A stretch of 64,000 nucleotides of DNA from Brassica napus. Lineage: Eukaryota; Streptophyta; Magnoliopsida; Brassicales; Brassicaceae. The position numbers and the translations under genes are program-made. The stretch is from contig NC_063439.1 in the NCBI RefSeq assembly GCF_020379485.1, positions 8,782,466 through 8,846,465 on the forward strand, read 5' to 3'. Below, piece after piece: positions 45,826 through 56,577 of this stretch. Below the pieces are notes generated by a model. The model searched no databases. It had not been told where the DNA came from and saw only the letters and a program-made list of their open reading frames with translations. Positions within the stretch are counted from its first letter, which is position 1, and the number at the start of each line of letters is the position of its first letter.

Positions 45826-47104
45826 ATGGCTACCATTAGTAGCTTACACATACGTGCATCTGACCATCACTCTCGTCTTCCTCGAATCTCTGAGACAGAT
45901 CAGCTTCGACACACAAATCAAATCGTTACTCTTCCGTCTCCTATTTCCAGAAGAGACGCGAATCTTGTTCTTCTCGGCTCGCTTCCGTTGACGAGCTTCT
46001 TCGTTCTCCCGCCGAGTTCTTCGGAGGCGAGAGAGAGACGGAGCAGAAAAGCCATCCCTATCGAGGAGTATTCGACTAGCCGTTAAGTCCCTCGCCCTCT
46101 TCTTACCACTATCGGTTCGTAACAATTCAGAGACTTGAAAAAACAGAGTCCAAACCAATTCTCTGAGAAATCAATTAGGTTTCTTTATGTGATGACTCTG
46201 TTGGTGAATTGGGTATTTAGATTTTGTCAAATTATTGATAAAAGGAACTTGCTTTACTTGTACTGAAGTTATTGTTGCTCTGTTTTCTTGCAGCTGAAGG
46301 GTTGAAGTACTATGACATTGAGGAAGGTAAAGGTCCTGTAGCCACAATAGGATCTACTGCTCAGGTCTCTCTAATGAGAAAACCCTTCTTGATTACACTA
46401 TATTTGTAATCAAAGTCCTCGCCTTTACATTGTAATGAGCATGTCTTTAGGTGCATTTTGATTGCCGGTACAGAAGCATAACTGCAATCTCCACCAGAGA
46501 GTCCAAGCTCTTGGCTGGGAACCGTAGTATTGCTCAGGTTTACTACCTATACCATCTATCAAAGTTTTCTTCTCCTTGATGGTGGGTGACTTGCTTACTT
46601 TTTTCTTGGACAGCCTTATGAGTTTAAGGTGGGATCTACGCCAGGGAAGGAAAGGAAACGAGAGTTTGTAGACAATCCAAACGGGTTGTTCTCGGCGCAG
46701 GCTGCACCAAAGCCTCCTCCCGCAATGTATTACATTACTGAAGGAATGAAAGTCGGTGGCAAGGTTAGATAAAAACAGCACACACACAAGGCTCTTTTGC
46801 TTTTCTACTTATGAGAACACTTGCCTTGCAATGTGTCTAAGTAGCAGTGTTTGACCTTTGCAGAGAACTGTGATTGTTCCACCTGAAGCTGGTTATGGTC
46901 AGAAAGGAATGAACGAGATACCGGTGAGAACCTACAAATTGTATATGAGGAAAGCTCCTTTTAATGCTTTACAAAATTTGGTTTAATGTTTGGGGTTTAA
47001 GAGAAAAAGACAAACATGTGTGTTTGTTGTTGCAGCCTGGAGCTACATTTGAGTTAAACATAGAGTTGCTTCAGGTGACTCCCCCAGTAGAGAAAGAGAA
47101 GTGA
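45826..47104 (+). CDS. FKBP18: Chloroplast thylakoid-lumen FKBP-type peptidyl-prolyl isomerase (FKBP18 type)
   Basis: Six exons: 45826-46081, 46294-46364, 46451-46537, 46614-46763, 46864-46923, 47036-47104; 230 residues, matching the length I recall for Arabidopsis At1g20810. The N-terminus is Ser/Arg-rich (stromal transit peptide), then SRRDANLVLLGSLPLTSFF, a twin-arginine thylakoid signal: RR followed by a hydrophobic stretch, with processing probably near SEARERR. The FKBP fold covers about residues 85-228 (EGLKYYDIEEGKGP, TAQVHFDCRYRS, YEFKVG, EGMKVGGKRTVIVPPEAGYG, IPPGATFELNIELL). It catalyses prolyl cis-trans isomerisation or acts as a chaperone in the lumen; several usual active-site aromatics look replaced, so catalysis may be weak. 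An in-frame ATG at 45799 would add nine residues encoded by the CT repeat; I prefer MATISS at 45826. Confidence 0.92.
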
Positions 47105-47545
47105 ACAAGATTGTTCTCAACACTGATAAGAGAAATTTGAAGTTTTCACAAGCATGATTCCATCATTTGATTAAAGATACAATTTAGAGGAGAAACGAGA
47201 GAGAAAAAAAATGTAAATTATCGACTCCGGTACACTTAATAACCGGTATTGTTTGTTGGAATAGAATCTGTTAAAACTTAAAAGTAGCTTGCTCTTACGT
47301 GCCAGTTTCTTATTGGCTCAAAAGTGTTAATAGACTCCAAATGTGATATGGTTAGTGTGGTCACTAACCAAACCAAAAATACCGAAATGGTATTGAACCG
47401 GATGTTGTCAACCGTAACTTTGTAAACCGAATCGAACCCGATGATAAACCGATAAGGCCACCAGCGAGTAGTTGGGTAGGAGGAATCGAGTAGTTGGTGG
47501 CTCCGCAAAAGTGCTTTTGGTTCCCGTGTGAAAGAGAAAGAGAAG

Positions 47546-48815
47546 ATGGAGACTTCTCTGAGGTATTCAGCAAACTCCAGGTCTCTGAGAATCCATGCCA
47601 AAGAGAAACTCTCGGTTCACTCCAAAACTCATTTGCAGGTAGCTCTCCAGCTTTTCCTCTGTCTCCTTCGAGTTAGTGCTGTTATGATCTGTTTCAGCTC
47701 TGTTTATTCTCAAAAACTTTGTAATTTCTTGCTTGACTGTCTTCTTCGTTTCTTTCCTGGTCAAAAGCCTCTTGCTTGATATGGAAAGGTTAAAACTTTG
47801 AGGATTTATGGTCTGCGTCTAAGAAATTGCAATCGAGGGTTAGGTTCTAATCAGATAAGAGCTTCCTTACATGTGGAGATGAGATTCGGACAAGTAAATA
47901 TATAGACTTTTAGAACCTTCACTAGATGTGCTTCAAAGTCTCTAGCTTTTTTTTTTATGCCGGAAGGGGAATAGATGATCCCTTGGTCTTTAGCCTGACT
48001 CATTTTTAGTTAAGTTTTGTATTACTGACTGTTTTCATGGTTAATATCAACAAGAAAGTTCAAACCTTTTAGGCAATGACTTGCTTGGTTTGGCTAAGAT
48101 TGTTTCTCTTCTTACGTCCTTTCCTTTGTTGTTTTTTTGATAGCTTCATGGAGAGCTAGATACACGGGCTGGATCGCCAAGTTACTTCTGTGCGATGATA
48201 AGACACTTTTTCCATGAGGTTTTCTGCCATCTCAAAATTTGTGTTTCTTCTCTTGATCCTCTTTGAACCTTTCTTACAACCATTTTTCCAATGCTATATG
48301 ATAGGCTTCAACAAACATTGGAGTAGGCTTGCATTACGATAAAAGCCAAAAGCTTCGGGGTTTTGTACGTGGGAAAAAGAAGTTCCCTCTGAGAACCGAT
48401 GCGCTTCTAACCTTTAATATCAAAGGAAGATGTGATTTTGACCAGGACTTTAATCAGGTTCACCTTCTTCTTTTTTTTCTCATACTACAAAAACTTTCTT
48501 TATCAGTTATGTTTGAGGTTTTGTGACTTTGCGTGACAGAGGAACCCAAAAGGAGCTGCTGAATTTGATTTGAACATATGGAAGTTTGAGAAAGATCAGG
48601 ACTTACGCCTCAGAGTTGGCTACGAGATGTTTGACAAGGTAATGAAATGTGAATTGTGCCTCTCATGATGCAATTGCTTTCTTTGAATGATTGAAAGCAA
48701 TGCGTTGCCTCTCTCTTTCGCTTTCTTACAGGTCCCATATATGCAAATTAGAGAAAACAACTGGACTCTCAACACGAACTTGAAAGGAAAATGGAATGTG
48801 AGGTTTGATCTCTAA
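47546..48815 (+). CDS. OEP21: Chloroplast outer-envelope pore protein OEP21
   Basis: Five exons: 47546-47638, 48144-48218, 48305-48457, 48540-48638, 48732-48815, total 167 residues, the size of Arabidopsis OEP21A (At1g20816). The protein is basic and made of alternating polar/apolar stretches typical of a small beta-barrel (for example [20 protein letters not shown] and the end [10 protein letters not shown]); it has no cleaved transit peptide. OEP21 forms an anion-selective channel regulated by ATP and triose phosphates in the chloroplast outer envelope. The start [11 protein letters not shown] fits the family; an in-frame ATG six codons upstream (47528) is less likely. It lies 441 bp downstream of FKBP18 on the same strand with its own leader. 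Confidence 0.92.
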
Positions 48816-51800
48816 GGAGGGGGAGGACATGAACAGAAACCAACACACATTAAAGGAAAGATTACATTCTATATTTGATCTTTTTGGGAGAAATGTATTA
48901 CTGATTGCAGAAACTCCCTTTGGTTTAACCAGTTGTTAGCAAATCTATAGATCTTTTGATTTTGTTATCAGGTCACTTTTTTACTCTTGCAACCATCTGG
49001 AATCTTAGTTATTGTCTCATGGGCGCTTGTAGCTATTTCCATGTTGGGAGATAGAATCCGTATCTACTAAGTTTGAGTATATATGTGGTCTTATAAACCC
49101 ACTTGGTTTCCTTTACTTTGTGATAAAAGTTGTTGTTAACCGGAAAATGCATACCACAACTAGAGACAATAACAAACTAAACCACTCAATCATCTCTAGT
49201 CTGTGCCAACTTTGAAGCAATATGGATACCAAAAGTTCTAAAGATCTGTTATGGTTCACAAATAAAACATCAGAGACCTGGTTATCTCAGACGGTCAGAC
49301 CGGTATAGTTAGGTACCTTCGTCACGGTTTTGGTTGACTTTGAGGTCGGGATGCGGCTATTATGAGCCATGAACATCACCATCCATCAGTATCAAATCGA
49401 CAATACAGTCCCACATACAAAGGTGAAGAAGAAAATCTTTTATAAGATTTGCTTCTGATGGTCTTAAAACAAAGATCATGCATTAACAATCACAACGACC
49501 AAGAATCTCTAAAACCATAGTTTTCAACATCAACAGTAGATGAATAAACATTGACAAAAAAAAACCACACTTTATAAAATTCCAACATAGTCGGGTCTAT
49601 TAACTTGCTGATAGCCTGTACTTATTCAATGTTTTCAAAAAAAAAAATCATAAACAAAAATGATTTAGACATTTATCGTGGAAAGTAAGATCAAGATTAG
49701 TCTTTAGACGACGTGGGAAATTGCCAGTGTCATTGTCATGAACCAAAGATGTGGCATATAGCAATCTCGTGCCCACAATTGACATGAGTTTAGTCAATTT
49801 CAATACATTTTCCTCGAGGCTGCATCATTTTCAAACTCGCAATTGATTAATTAGTGGAGGAAACTTCGTTCCTCCTCGCTTTGACTATATATATAGTAGA
49901 AACTAGTAATGGAAGAATGATTATATATAGACTTACCATAATTTTAATCTATATGGTCTGAAAAAGGGTATGTATAGTGACATGTTTAGATGTGATTTTC
50001 CTATTAATTATCCAAAATTTTATAAATTTAACGAGAAAGATAGAGCGTGTGTGGAGAAAGAAGAAATGGGCGGTGAGAAAACAGGAAGTGGAGAGTGCAC
50101 TGAGAATGGAAAGAGTCAACCAGAAAATTAATACATGTTTTAATTTTCTCTAGATTTACTATATTTAGAAACTCCTAATTTCACACGTTTCCTCCTCACA
50201 TACCTCTCTTAGCAATTAGCATGCATTATCTAATGTGTTAGTATCCGTCTTTTTTTAAAAAAACTTTCTGAGAAGGTTGTATATATTGTCTCTTAAAAAA
50301 CAATTAGCAATAGTACTCTTGTTATCAGATACTTTTTTGTAAGCTACAAATGTGTATCGCATTTTTAGGTGCTCCAATTGTTTCTATTCTTCAGCAAGAT
50401 TTTAATAAATAGGTACTAAAATTCTAAGTGATAACAAATAATTATATGCATAAGATCTAAACTGGAAATCTTTTAATGAAAGTTTGACAAGTGTCTCTCA
50501 AACTTTCTTCACCAAATCGTTGAGTGCTACATCTTCTATTTTGAATTTAGTTAGGTATCATCATCGTTGGGAAATTTTTTTAAAAGACCCAGTATGCACT
50601 GACAAGTAACACGAGAACGACCATATATTCGGCTGATTCTGGCTACCATCCTCCACATAATTTTGTTATTATTATTCAAAAACGTCTGGAACAGAAAATA
50701 TAGCTCAAATCATGCAAAAACTTGGAATAACGTCAGTAGTACATATTCATATAATATATATCGAAAGGGACTATATACACTTAAATATGTTACATGTACA
50801 TTAAACTCCGAAATCTTGAATACTACGTCATAGATTTTTTTTAGAAAAAAATATATACACATTTTTGGCTTTTCAATGCATAGTGTTTGGAAATTTCACA
50901 ATATTTTTTTTTCTTTTCAAAAGTATCATAATATTTTTTTTTAAACACAACAGAATCTTTTTGTAGAAAAGAAAAACTTCTTGCAACTAAGGGCTTCATA
51001 CTAAAAAATTTAGACATCCTTCCAAGAGATGTATGATATGTTTTAAAAGAAATGTCTTACTAAAACACTACAAATAGAGATATTTCGATGAGATTTTATG
51101 ATAAAATTAAATACGAAGGTCTTAATAAATCACCGTTTTTGGTGAGAAAAACAAAAATAAATCACCGTTTTCATGTACATCCCTCCTCACTATTTCATAT
51201 CACTTCTAAGTGTATAGTCTCTTATCACTAATTCGTATTATGAAAACTGTAATTTTGTGTCACTTACTTTAATTGACAGGCGTCTAGTATAGTGTGTAGC
51301 TGGCCTCATTCTGATGGCTGAATGTGTTTGGCGCCCTAGAAATTAAGTAATGCTTCCTCGAAATATAATTCTCCACACAGTATTTTTCCTTCAGGTAATC
51401 GGCTATCAAAGGTAAGATAATAGATACGTTAAGAAATCTCTTAGTATACTTGAGATTCAAATAAAGTAATCTAACTACATTGGACCTTGACTTCACGACA
51501 GGGAGCCTGTGGTTAAGTGATAAAAAAAAGATTTTGGAATGTCACTACATTTCAGGTTTGATTCATCTGTCATGCAAAACTAAATTACATTTTTATGGTT
51601 ATCTACACGGATATGGACTACTGCATTTCAACCCATTTGAATACCCGGAAAAAAAAATTATCGATCTCTGGGTTACATTTTCCATCCGAAAGTTAGATCT
51701 GTGTCTTTAACAGATCCGGATTTAACCTATTTTTAACAAAAAAAAAAAAAAACTTGTCTTTGTTAAAGTGCTTAAGATATTTTCCGGTATCAAAATATCT

Positions 51801-52695
51801 ATATTCGTGTGGTTTGCTAACACTAATCATCTAGCATTAACGATCTAGAATATCTCCACGTACAAAGGCAGTCGTCATTAAGTTTCTCTACTACCAAAAT
51901 CGTAAGTTGGGCAGATATTTAAACTAGAGAATAATTAGTTTAACCTAACTAAAGTCCATATTAAGAAATGATTAAGTTATAGACCAATAGACAATAGAAA
52001 AGTTTCTTGAGTGCAAATGGTAGGATCTTGCTATGGACGGTTTGAGTTAAATCGGCATCTATATGTTGCAATGCCTTTTCTTTCCCAATGGTATCTTTGA
52101 TCTTCACAAAGACTCAACCTTTCTTTTGGACAACAGACTCTATTCTTGAACTTTTTATTTTTTATTTACAACCATCCATGGATTTTTATTTATTTTACTT
52201 TTCGGTCAAGAGAACAATCACCTTTGCAGTTTGAATGGACCATGTGAATATATACATTTATACATCCAAATTCGATCGTAGTAAATATAAATTTGAGGTG
52301 GTTTCCCGTCTATTACAAATGTATTATATAGCTTAATACTAGCTCTTTAAGCTTAATTTGATTTAGTAACAAGAAAATATACTTTAGTTACATTTAACTT
52401 AATCAAAAGCGGATAATTAATAATTTGTTTCTGTCAAGTTGCTATGTGAGTGTGAGTGTGAGTGTGAGTGTGTTTACGAAGTCAAAGGCAGGCAATTATT
52501 GAGAGAAGTTGACCAAACCCAAGAATCTTCGGTTATTATTCCAATGGTCCAACAACAGAAAATATCTCTTACATTCAAAGTCAGTATTACATTTTTGCGA
52601 GACTTTGGAATTTTTTTCATCTACAGATACATTACTTATGTCAAATTAATTATTTTCCCGTTTAACAAAAAAAATTACTCTAACTAATAACCATT
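48816..52695. other. Long intergenic region between OEP21 and ATL80
   Basis: About 3.9 kb of AT-rich sequence after the OEP21 3' UTR. Only short frames without domains are present (for example 51480-51710). A (TGTGAG)n microsatellite occurs at 52445-52472. Nothing else recognisable. Confidence 0.5.
52445..52472. repeat. (TGTGAG)n microsatellite
   Basis: Four to five consecutive TGTGAG units. They explain the Cys-Glu repeats in the overlapping short frame, which is not a gene. Confidence 0.95.
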
Positions 52696-53049
52696 GTGGA
52701 AGACCGTAGCCTACTGGTTAAGGTTTAAAGGCTTCTATACCCATGTTTAGGATTCGAATCTCAGACTATGCAATTTCTTGCAGATTACAGGAAATCCAGA
52801 TTTCAAGTCCCGGAGAGAGTGATTTATTAAAACAATTACGCAGACTACACAGAAGAAAGGCTTACAAGGGATCTTCAACATGGTGCAAGTAAATCTGGTC
52901 AGGCATAGATCTTCATAAGACGGCTTAGGTGATGCAGTTAGGCGTAGGTCTTCATAAATCAGGTAGTATTGTCGGTTGTCGAATCGTCTATGTAATCTTT
53001 CTTATATCATAATTGTAATATCCTAATAAATCAGCGTTAAAGCAAAAAA
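52696..53049 (+). mobile_element. SINE (tRNA-derived), plus strand
   Basis: A perfect 14 bp target duplication AACTAATAACCATT (52682-52695 and 53050-53063) flanks 354 bp. Internal Pol III promoter boxes are visible: box A TAGCCTACTGGTTAAGG (about 52709) and box B GGATTCGAATC (about 52751). The 3' end is a short A run. A diverged relative lies at about 53400-53630. Confidence 0.85.
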
Positions 53050-53399
53050 AACTAATAACCATTAAAAAATATGAAGAATAAAAAGAAAAAGAATGAAAGG
53101 AATAAACTAAAAAGAAAAACTATTCATCTCCTAATTTGATAAAAATAATTGTAATCTATTATTCCTTAAATGTTAAGGAATGTAAAAGAATCATAAGAAC
53201 AAATATTTCTCGTAAACGGTGTAAATTGCAAGAAATGATAAGGAATTTACTATTTTCACTCATTCTCTTGGTCACTATTTAGAGCCTAAGATAAAAGCGT
53301 TTTCTTGTTTCTAAAAAATTGTTATTCCAAAAAACTGTTATTTGTAGAAGCTCATCTGTCCAGCAATTTGATTAAGCATTTATTAATATTTTTATACCG

Positions 53400-53630
53400 A
53401 GAAGTTTGAAGTTCAAACCACAGAAAATTCAAATTACGCAAATTATAAAAACAAAGTTACAAAATGTCTTCAACATGATGTACAGCATACCATCGAATAT
53501 AAATTTCATAGGACGGTTCGAAATGGCACAGTCAAACATGTGTTTTTATAAGATGGTAGAATTGTCGGCTGTAAAATCGTATATATAATATTTCTCACCG
53601 ATGTAATGATATAAATAATTAGACGTTAAA
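53400..53630 (+). mobile_element. Diverged SINE copy
   Basis: The segment resembles the 3' half of the SINE at 52696 (shared blocks TCTTCAACATG, GTAGAATTGTCGGCTG, AAATCGT, TAATAT, AGACGTTAAA). It lacks a clear box A and clean target duplication, so it is an older, damaged copy. Confidence 0.6.
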
Positions 53631-53943
53631 AGACTGTTATTTTTATATATTAAAAACGAATAATCACGAAGAATACCAAATTCACTGTTCATTCTTATTA
53701 ATAAAATTTAGTTAATCAATATTATTAAAGCATAGTAATTGACGATAAATAAGTAAGTTTTATTATTCTGAACATGACATGAATGTTAATTTCAATAGTC
53801 CTGGACAGAAAGCAACAAGTGTAATATCAGCTATTAAATAACCACATATTATAAAAATGAGCCGTGTTGTATTATAAATGACAAAAGCAACCCTGTCGAC
53901 AGAGATATATTACGAAGGCGATACCAAGCAGAACTCTCGCACT

Positions 53944-53952
53944 CTCTATAAA
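53944..53952 (+). promoter_or_regulatory. TATA box of ATL80
   Basis: TCTATAAAG stands 99 bp upstream of the ATL80 start codon and is followed by a CT-rich leader, a normal arrangement for a plant promoter. Confidence 0.6.
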
Positions 53953-54050
53953 GCTGAGCTCCTCTTTGCCTCTCTAAAAACCTCTCAGACTCAAATCAAA
54001 TCCTTTCCCTTCCTTTTCTCGAAACTCTCAAACCTCAACAGAAAAAAAAA

Positions 54051-54662
54051 ATGGCGCGAATTCTCTTCCGTCTTCTCGGAGAATCCAACACTCCGTCGCC
54101 TGTCACGGATACCTCCACCGTCTCTTTGAACTCCGATCTCGTCGTCATCCTCGCCGCTCTCATCTGCGCCTTGATCTGCGTCCTCGGTCTAATCGCCGTT
54201 TCTCGATGCGTCTGGCTCCGCCGTCTCGCCGCCGGTACAAGAACCTCCTCCGGATCCCAAGACGGTTCCGGCCAGTCTCCTCCGCAGCAGGCAGCGGCGG
54301 CGAACAAAGGACTGAAGAAGAAAGTGCTCCAGTCTCTCCCGAAGCTGACTTTCTCGCCGGAGTCGCCTTCGTCGGAGAAATTCGCCGAGTGCGCGATCTG
54401 TCTGACGGAGTTCTCCGCCGGCGACGAGCTCCGTGTGATGCCGCAGTGTGGTCACGGGTTCCACCTGTCTTGCATTGACACGTGGCTCGGGTCTCACTCG
54501 TCTTGCCCTTCTTGTCGTCAGATCTTGGTTGTTGCCAGGTGTCATAAGTGTGGCGGGTTGCCCGGTAGCTCCAGCTCCGGGTCTGAACCTGAGCCCGAAC
54601 CTGAAATCGTGATCCGAATTAAGGCTCTGAATGGTAACAGCGGGTTGGGCGGTGCGGGATAA
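54051..54662 (+). CDS. ATL80: RING-H2 E3 ubiquitin ligase, ATL family (ATL80 type)
   Basis: An intronless 203-residue protein, typical of ATL genes. An N-terminal membrane segment (about residues 27-50, VVILAALICALICVLGLIAV) is followed by a Ser/Gly/Gln-rich linker, then a RING-H2 domain (about residues 113-155) with C-x2-C-x15-C-x1-H-x2-H-x2-C-x10-C-x2-C and the Trp (TWL) that contacts E2 enzymes. A further CHKC pair follows the RING. The tail has alternating Glu-Pro residues. ATL proteins are membrane-bound E3 ligases, often rapidly induced by elicitors, cold or nutrient stress. Arabidopsis At1g20823 (ATL80) is the positional and sequence match. The gene is GC-richer than its surroundings, as usual for this family. 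Confidence 0.92.
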   Translation: MARILFRLLGESNTPSPVTDTSTVSLNSDLVVILAALICALICVLGLIAVSRCVWLRRLAAGTRTSSGSQDGSGQSPPQQAAAANKGLKKKVLQSLPKLTFSPESPSSEKFAECAICLTEFSAGDELRVMPQCGHGFHLSCIDTWLGSHSSCPSCRQILVVARCHKCGGLPGSSSSGSEPEPEPEIVIRIKALNGNSGLGGAG

Positions 54663-55914
54663 GCAGATTAGTTAGTGCGGTGCGGTTTTACTGCGGTTTA
54701 TACAAGAGAAACGCATACTGCGGAACAACTGCGGTTCGTCTAAGCGGTGCGGTTCATAATAAAATATGAATGGTGACAATGAATAGTGCAACTGCGGGAT
54801 AGATATAATGTATTTTATAATTTATAAACTAAAATATTAGTGATACTAATATAATCTTAAAAATATATATATATTATTTTAAAAATATTTATATAGCTGA
54901 AAGATGAATTATATTTTTGGGTATTTTGACATATAAACAATACTTTTATATTATTTAATTATTTTAAAACTAAATATGTTAAATTTATAAATATATAAAC
55001 TATAAAAATTTGGATATCCATTCGGTTCTCGGTTCAGTTCTAATTTTTCAGTTCTAGAGATATAAGTCTACTAGTATAATTGACAAGATTCAAACCCGAA
55101 CAAAACTTTATTTCCAGTTTGATTTTTTGATTCCGGATAAATGTGTCCAAACCTATATTTACTACCATCAAATCTTAACACGCATCTGAAATAAGTACTT
55201 AAAATCTATACTATAGTGAATATATTTTTAAATATTAACTATATTTAGTTTTATAATATTTGTTATAGTTTCAAAATACAACTTATAGTTTTTTGATGAA
55301 AAAAGTATTTTTAGTAAAATTAAATTTTATCACCCAAATAATACACATTTATTTTTATATATTATATAAATACAATATCAATGAAAGGTATTTTGTACTA
55401 TGTTCTTCATATTTAATAAGTAATAAATAAAATAAATTTATCTATATTAATTTAGCATTTATATCTGTAAGATTATACTAATTTTTCTTTGGAAAAGAAA
55501 GGTACAATAAACAAGGAAAGATAGAAAAGAAAATTATATTTTAATATGTGTTTTGACTATTTAGAGATTAAAAATAATAAAAACAAAGTTTTCTGTGATA
55601 ATATACCTCTAGCTACAATTTTGATTTCGTTAACTAGATAATACACAGTTAAAATATTTTTTTCGCATATTATATAGATAAATATTAAGGGTTGAATATA
55701 GGTTTTTGTCTTTTGACACCAAAAGGTAATAAAAATAAATATGCATTTTCATGATGGCCGTGTATGCTGTAGTATAACAAAAATCGAGTAGTATAATATA
55801 AAATACTTTAGATAACATGAAATATATTTGCTTTGAAAACACACATCTTATATAATACAAACCACACCTAAAATCATGCATGTGCGTTACAAGGTGCGTT
55901 CCAAGATATTCTTA
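54663..55914. other. Downstream of ATL80; GCGGTGCGGTT-rich repeat debris and AT-rich DNA
   Basis: 54680-54800 is rich in TGCGGTGCGGTT motifs related to 31787-31935 in reverse orientation, probably ends of hAT-like elements. 55000-55160 has CGGTTC/CCCGAAC clusters like other hAT-type ends. The rest is AT-rich with no gene. Confidence 0.45.
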
Positions 55915-56577
55915 GAGCACCCACAACAGGGTAACGTGAGCAGTCCTTAGCGGGTAATCCTAGGATAATTTGAATAGAATAATATTATTAGAGCTAAGTA
56001 ATGTAAGGATCAATCCTTAAACAAGGATTTAAAAAACTTGATCCTTAGTGACATGGCAGCAATTTATGATACAACTTGGAGAGATTAGACCGGAGGAGAT
56101 GGCAGCAGTGACAACATCTGAACCGTTGGTTGATGCTTCCACAAGTCGATAGAAAATGAGTGGAGGATTTTGCAGAGTAGTAGATTGTTTTTGTTTTTGT
56201 AATTCTTTGATTCTCCAAGTAGTGTTTCTTGTTTTATTTCAGTTAATGAGTTTTAAACCATTTCATCATTAGTTTGTGTTCGTAAATACTGTAAACTGGT
56301 TATGTTTTTATCTTTGATCAAACAAAGTTCTCTGTTTTCTTAAGCTTGAGTGATATAACTAAATAATTATTGTATTTTAATATTTAATCACGTAATAAAT
56401 AAAATTTTAAATTTTACATGTTTTTAAATTTAATATTTTTTATTGCTAAGGATTTTAAATTGGGAAACACCATTGAACATACTATTGTAAATAGAATCCT
56501 TAACTATTCTAAAAAAAAAAAAAATTAGTTTAATAATCATAAGGACTCCAATGGTGGTAACACCATTGGAGATGCTC
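55915..56577. mobile_element. Harbinger-type MITE related to the 3.7 kb element
   Basis: Terminal repeats GAGCACCCACAACAGGG (left) and GAGCATCTCCAATGGTG (right, read inward) are flanked by a 3 bp TTA duplication (55912-55914, 56578-56580). Its right 120 bp, read in reverse, align with the left end of the Harbinger element at 32187 (shared GGATTATTAAA-like block, poly-T tract, AATAGTTAAGGA, AAAATCCTTAG). About 56041-56152 keeps a frame ending in stop (MAAVTTSEPLVDASTS) that may be the tail of a lost ORF. Confidence 0.85.

Noticed and set aside
54189..54545. 118-codon minus-strand frame opposite ATL80
   Set aside because: Antisense shadow caused by the GC-rich RING gene; the plus strand has a complete ATL domain set.
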